Positions 6,012-6,502 of a stretch of 6,502 nt of DNA are shown here, in pieces (the first letter of the stretch is position 1; every line of letters starts with the position of its first letter). The notes beneath the pieces were generated by a model. It made no database searches and was not told the DNA's origin. It saw only the letters and a list, made by a program, of their open reading frames with translations. Made by a program: the position numbers and the translations under genes. This stretch comes from Actinomycetota bacterium (GTDB lineage Bacteria > Actinomycetota > Acidimicrobiia > Acidimicrobiales > Ilumatobacteraceae), in contig WLFB01000075.1 of the NCBI GenBank assembly GCA_009703975.1, positions 1-6,502 on the forward strand, given 5' to 3'.

Positions 6012-6502
6012 ATGACAATTAACAACATTTGGGTATTCGCGCAGGGCACAGGTGGCGTTGCAACAACCGGAACACTCGAGTTGCTGACCAAGGCCCGCTC
6101 TCTCTCAAGCAAAGTCACAGCATTCGTCGGTGGTGACGCAAGTGCATTCGCAGCATCACTTGGTGAGCATGGCGCTACAAAGATTTACGCAACGGGAGAC
6201 CTCGCCGGCAAGTTGCCAGGCGTCGCACTTTCTGCAGCGATAAAAACGATTATTGATGGTGGCGATTCACCAGATGTGATTATGTTTCCGCAAAATTATG
6301 AGGGTCGTGACACAATTGCACGGCTTTCGGTGAAATTGAATCGCACAGTGTTGACGAACAGCATTGATATTGCTGACTCGGGTGACGGTGTTGTCGCAAC
6401 GACGCCAGTTTTTGGTGGAAACATTTTGGTTGAAACAGTGTTTACGGGGCCAGGGCCACACCTAGTTTCATTTCGTCCAAAAAGTTTTGTTGCAGAGCCT
6501 GC
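6012..6502 (+). CDS. etfA: Electron transfer flavoprotein alpha subunit (EtfA/FixB), N-terminal part, cut by window end
   Basis: An open frame of 163 codons runs from ATG 6012 through the end of the window with no stop. It begins MTINNIWVFAQGTGGVATTG and contains hallmarks of the EtfA N-terminal domain: VIMFPQNYEGRDTIARLSVKL, then VLTNSIDI, a VFGGN turn and SFRPKSF. The C-terminal FAD-binding domain lies beyond the window. EtfA binds FAD and with EtfB forms the electron carrier between dehydrogenases and the respiratory chain. The 39-nt spacer after etfB has only a weak AGAAAGA purine run before the start and no terminator-like hairpin, so the pair should be one transcript. I see no frameshift or unusual residue in the visible part. 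Confidence 0.94.
   Translation, partial: MTINNIWVFAQGTGGVATTGTLELLTKARSLSSKVTAFVGGDASAFAASLGEHGATKIYATGDLAGKLPGVALSAAIKTIIDGGDSPDVIMFPQNYEGRDTIARLSVKLNRTVLTNSIDIADSGDGVVATTPVFGGNILVETVFTGPGPHLVSFRPKSFVAEP

Noticed and set aside
1..6502. Mobile element, CRISPR, toxin-antitoxin, defence or phage signals, and tRNA/rRNA genes
   Set aside because: I looked for terminal inverted repeats, transposase or integrase wording, spaced direct repeats and tRNA-like cloverleafs and saw none; the genes are housekeeping, regulatory and envelope types.

Overview
The window is an ordinary-looking stretch of actinobacterial chromosome with moderate GC and AT-leaning third codon positions. It carries seven genes, two of them cut by the window edges. 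The evidence for Actinobacteria is a WhiB1-type iron-sulfur regulator sitting tail to tail with a PdtaS-type sensor kinase. Both families belong to this phylum, and the same convergent pair is known from mycobacteria. The moderate GC and the WhiB wording (GTTG, TNQD, GIWGG) fit an aquatic lineage such as Acidimicrobiia or a similar streamlined group. That placement is inference, and no single gene here fixes the order.

Layout: (1) 1-390, plus strand, is the C-terminal ATPase domain of a PdtaS-like histidine kinase. (2) 429-731, minus strand, is a WhiB1-like protein facing it across 38 bp. (3) 732-881 is a divergent promoter region with a strong ribosome binding site and a plausible promoter for whiB. 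(4) 882-1577, plus strand, is a cytoplasmic glycerophosphodiester phosphodiesterase. (5) 1500-4181, minus strand, is a very large polytopic membrane protein with a beta-rich exoplasmic insert and a GT-C glycosyltransferase-like core. Its last 25 codons lie opposite the end of gene 4. (6) 4201-5124, minus strand, is a diacylglycerol-kinase-family lipid kinase, 19 nt upstream of gene 5 and probably in one operon with it. (7) 5125-5195 is a short divergent intergenic region. (8) 5196-5972 and 6012-6502, plus strand, are etfB and the 5' part of etfA, the two subunits of electron transfer flavoprotein.

The genes fall into three themes: signal and redox sensing (kinase, WhiB), membrane lipid and envelope metabolism (phosphodiesterase, lipid kinase, membrane glycosyltransferase-like protein), and electron transfer from flavin dehydrogenases (EtfBA). 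I see no mobile element, CRISPR array, RNA gene, toxin-antitoxin or defence system. The most unusual signal is the 78-bp, exactly codon-aligned antisense overlap between genes 4 and 5. Third-position GC of gene 4 jumps there from 9/25 to 20/25 by hand count. The second is the domain layout of the 893-residue membrane protein.
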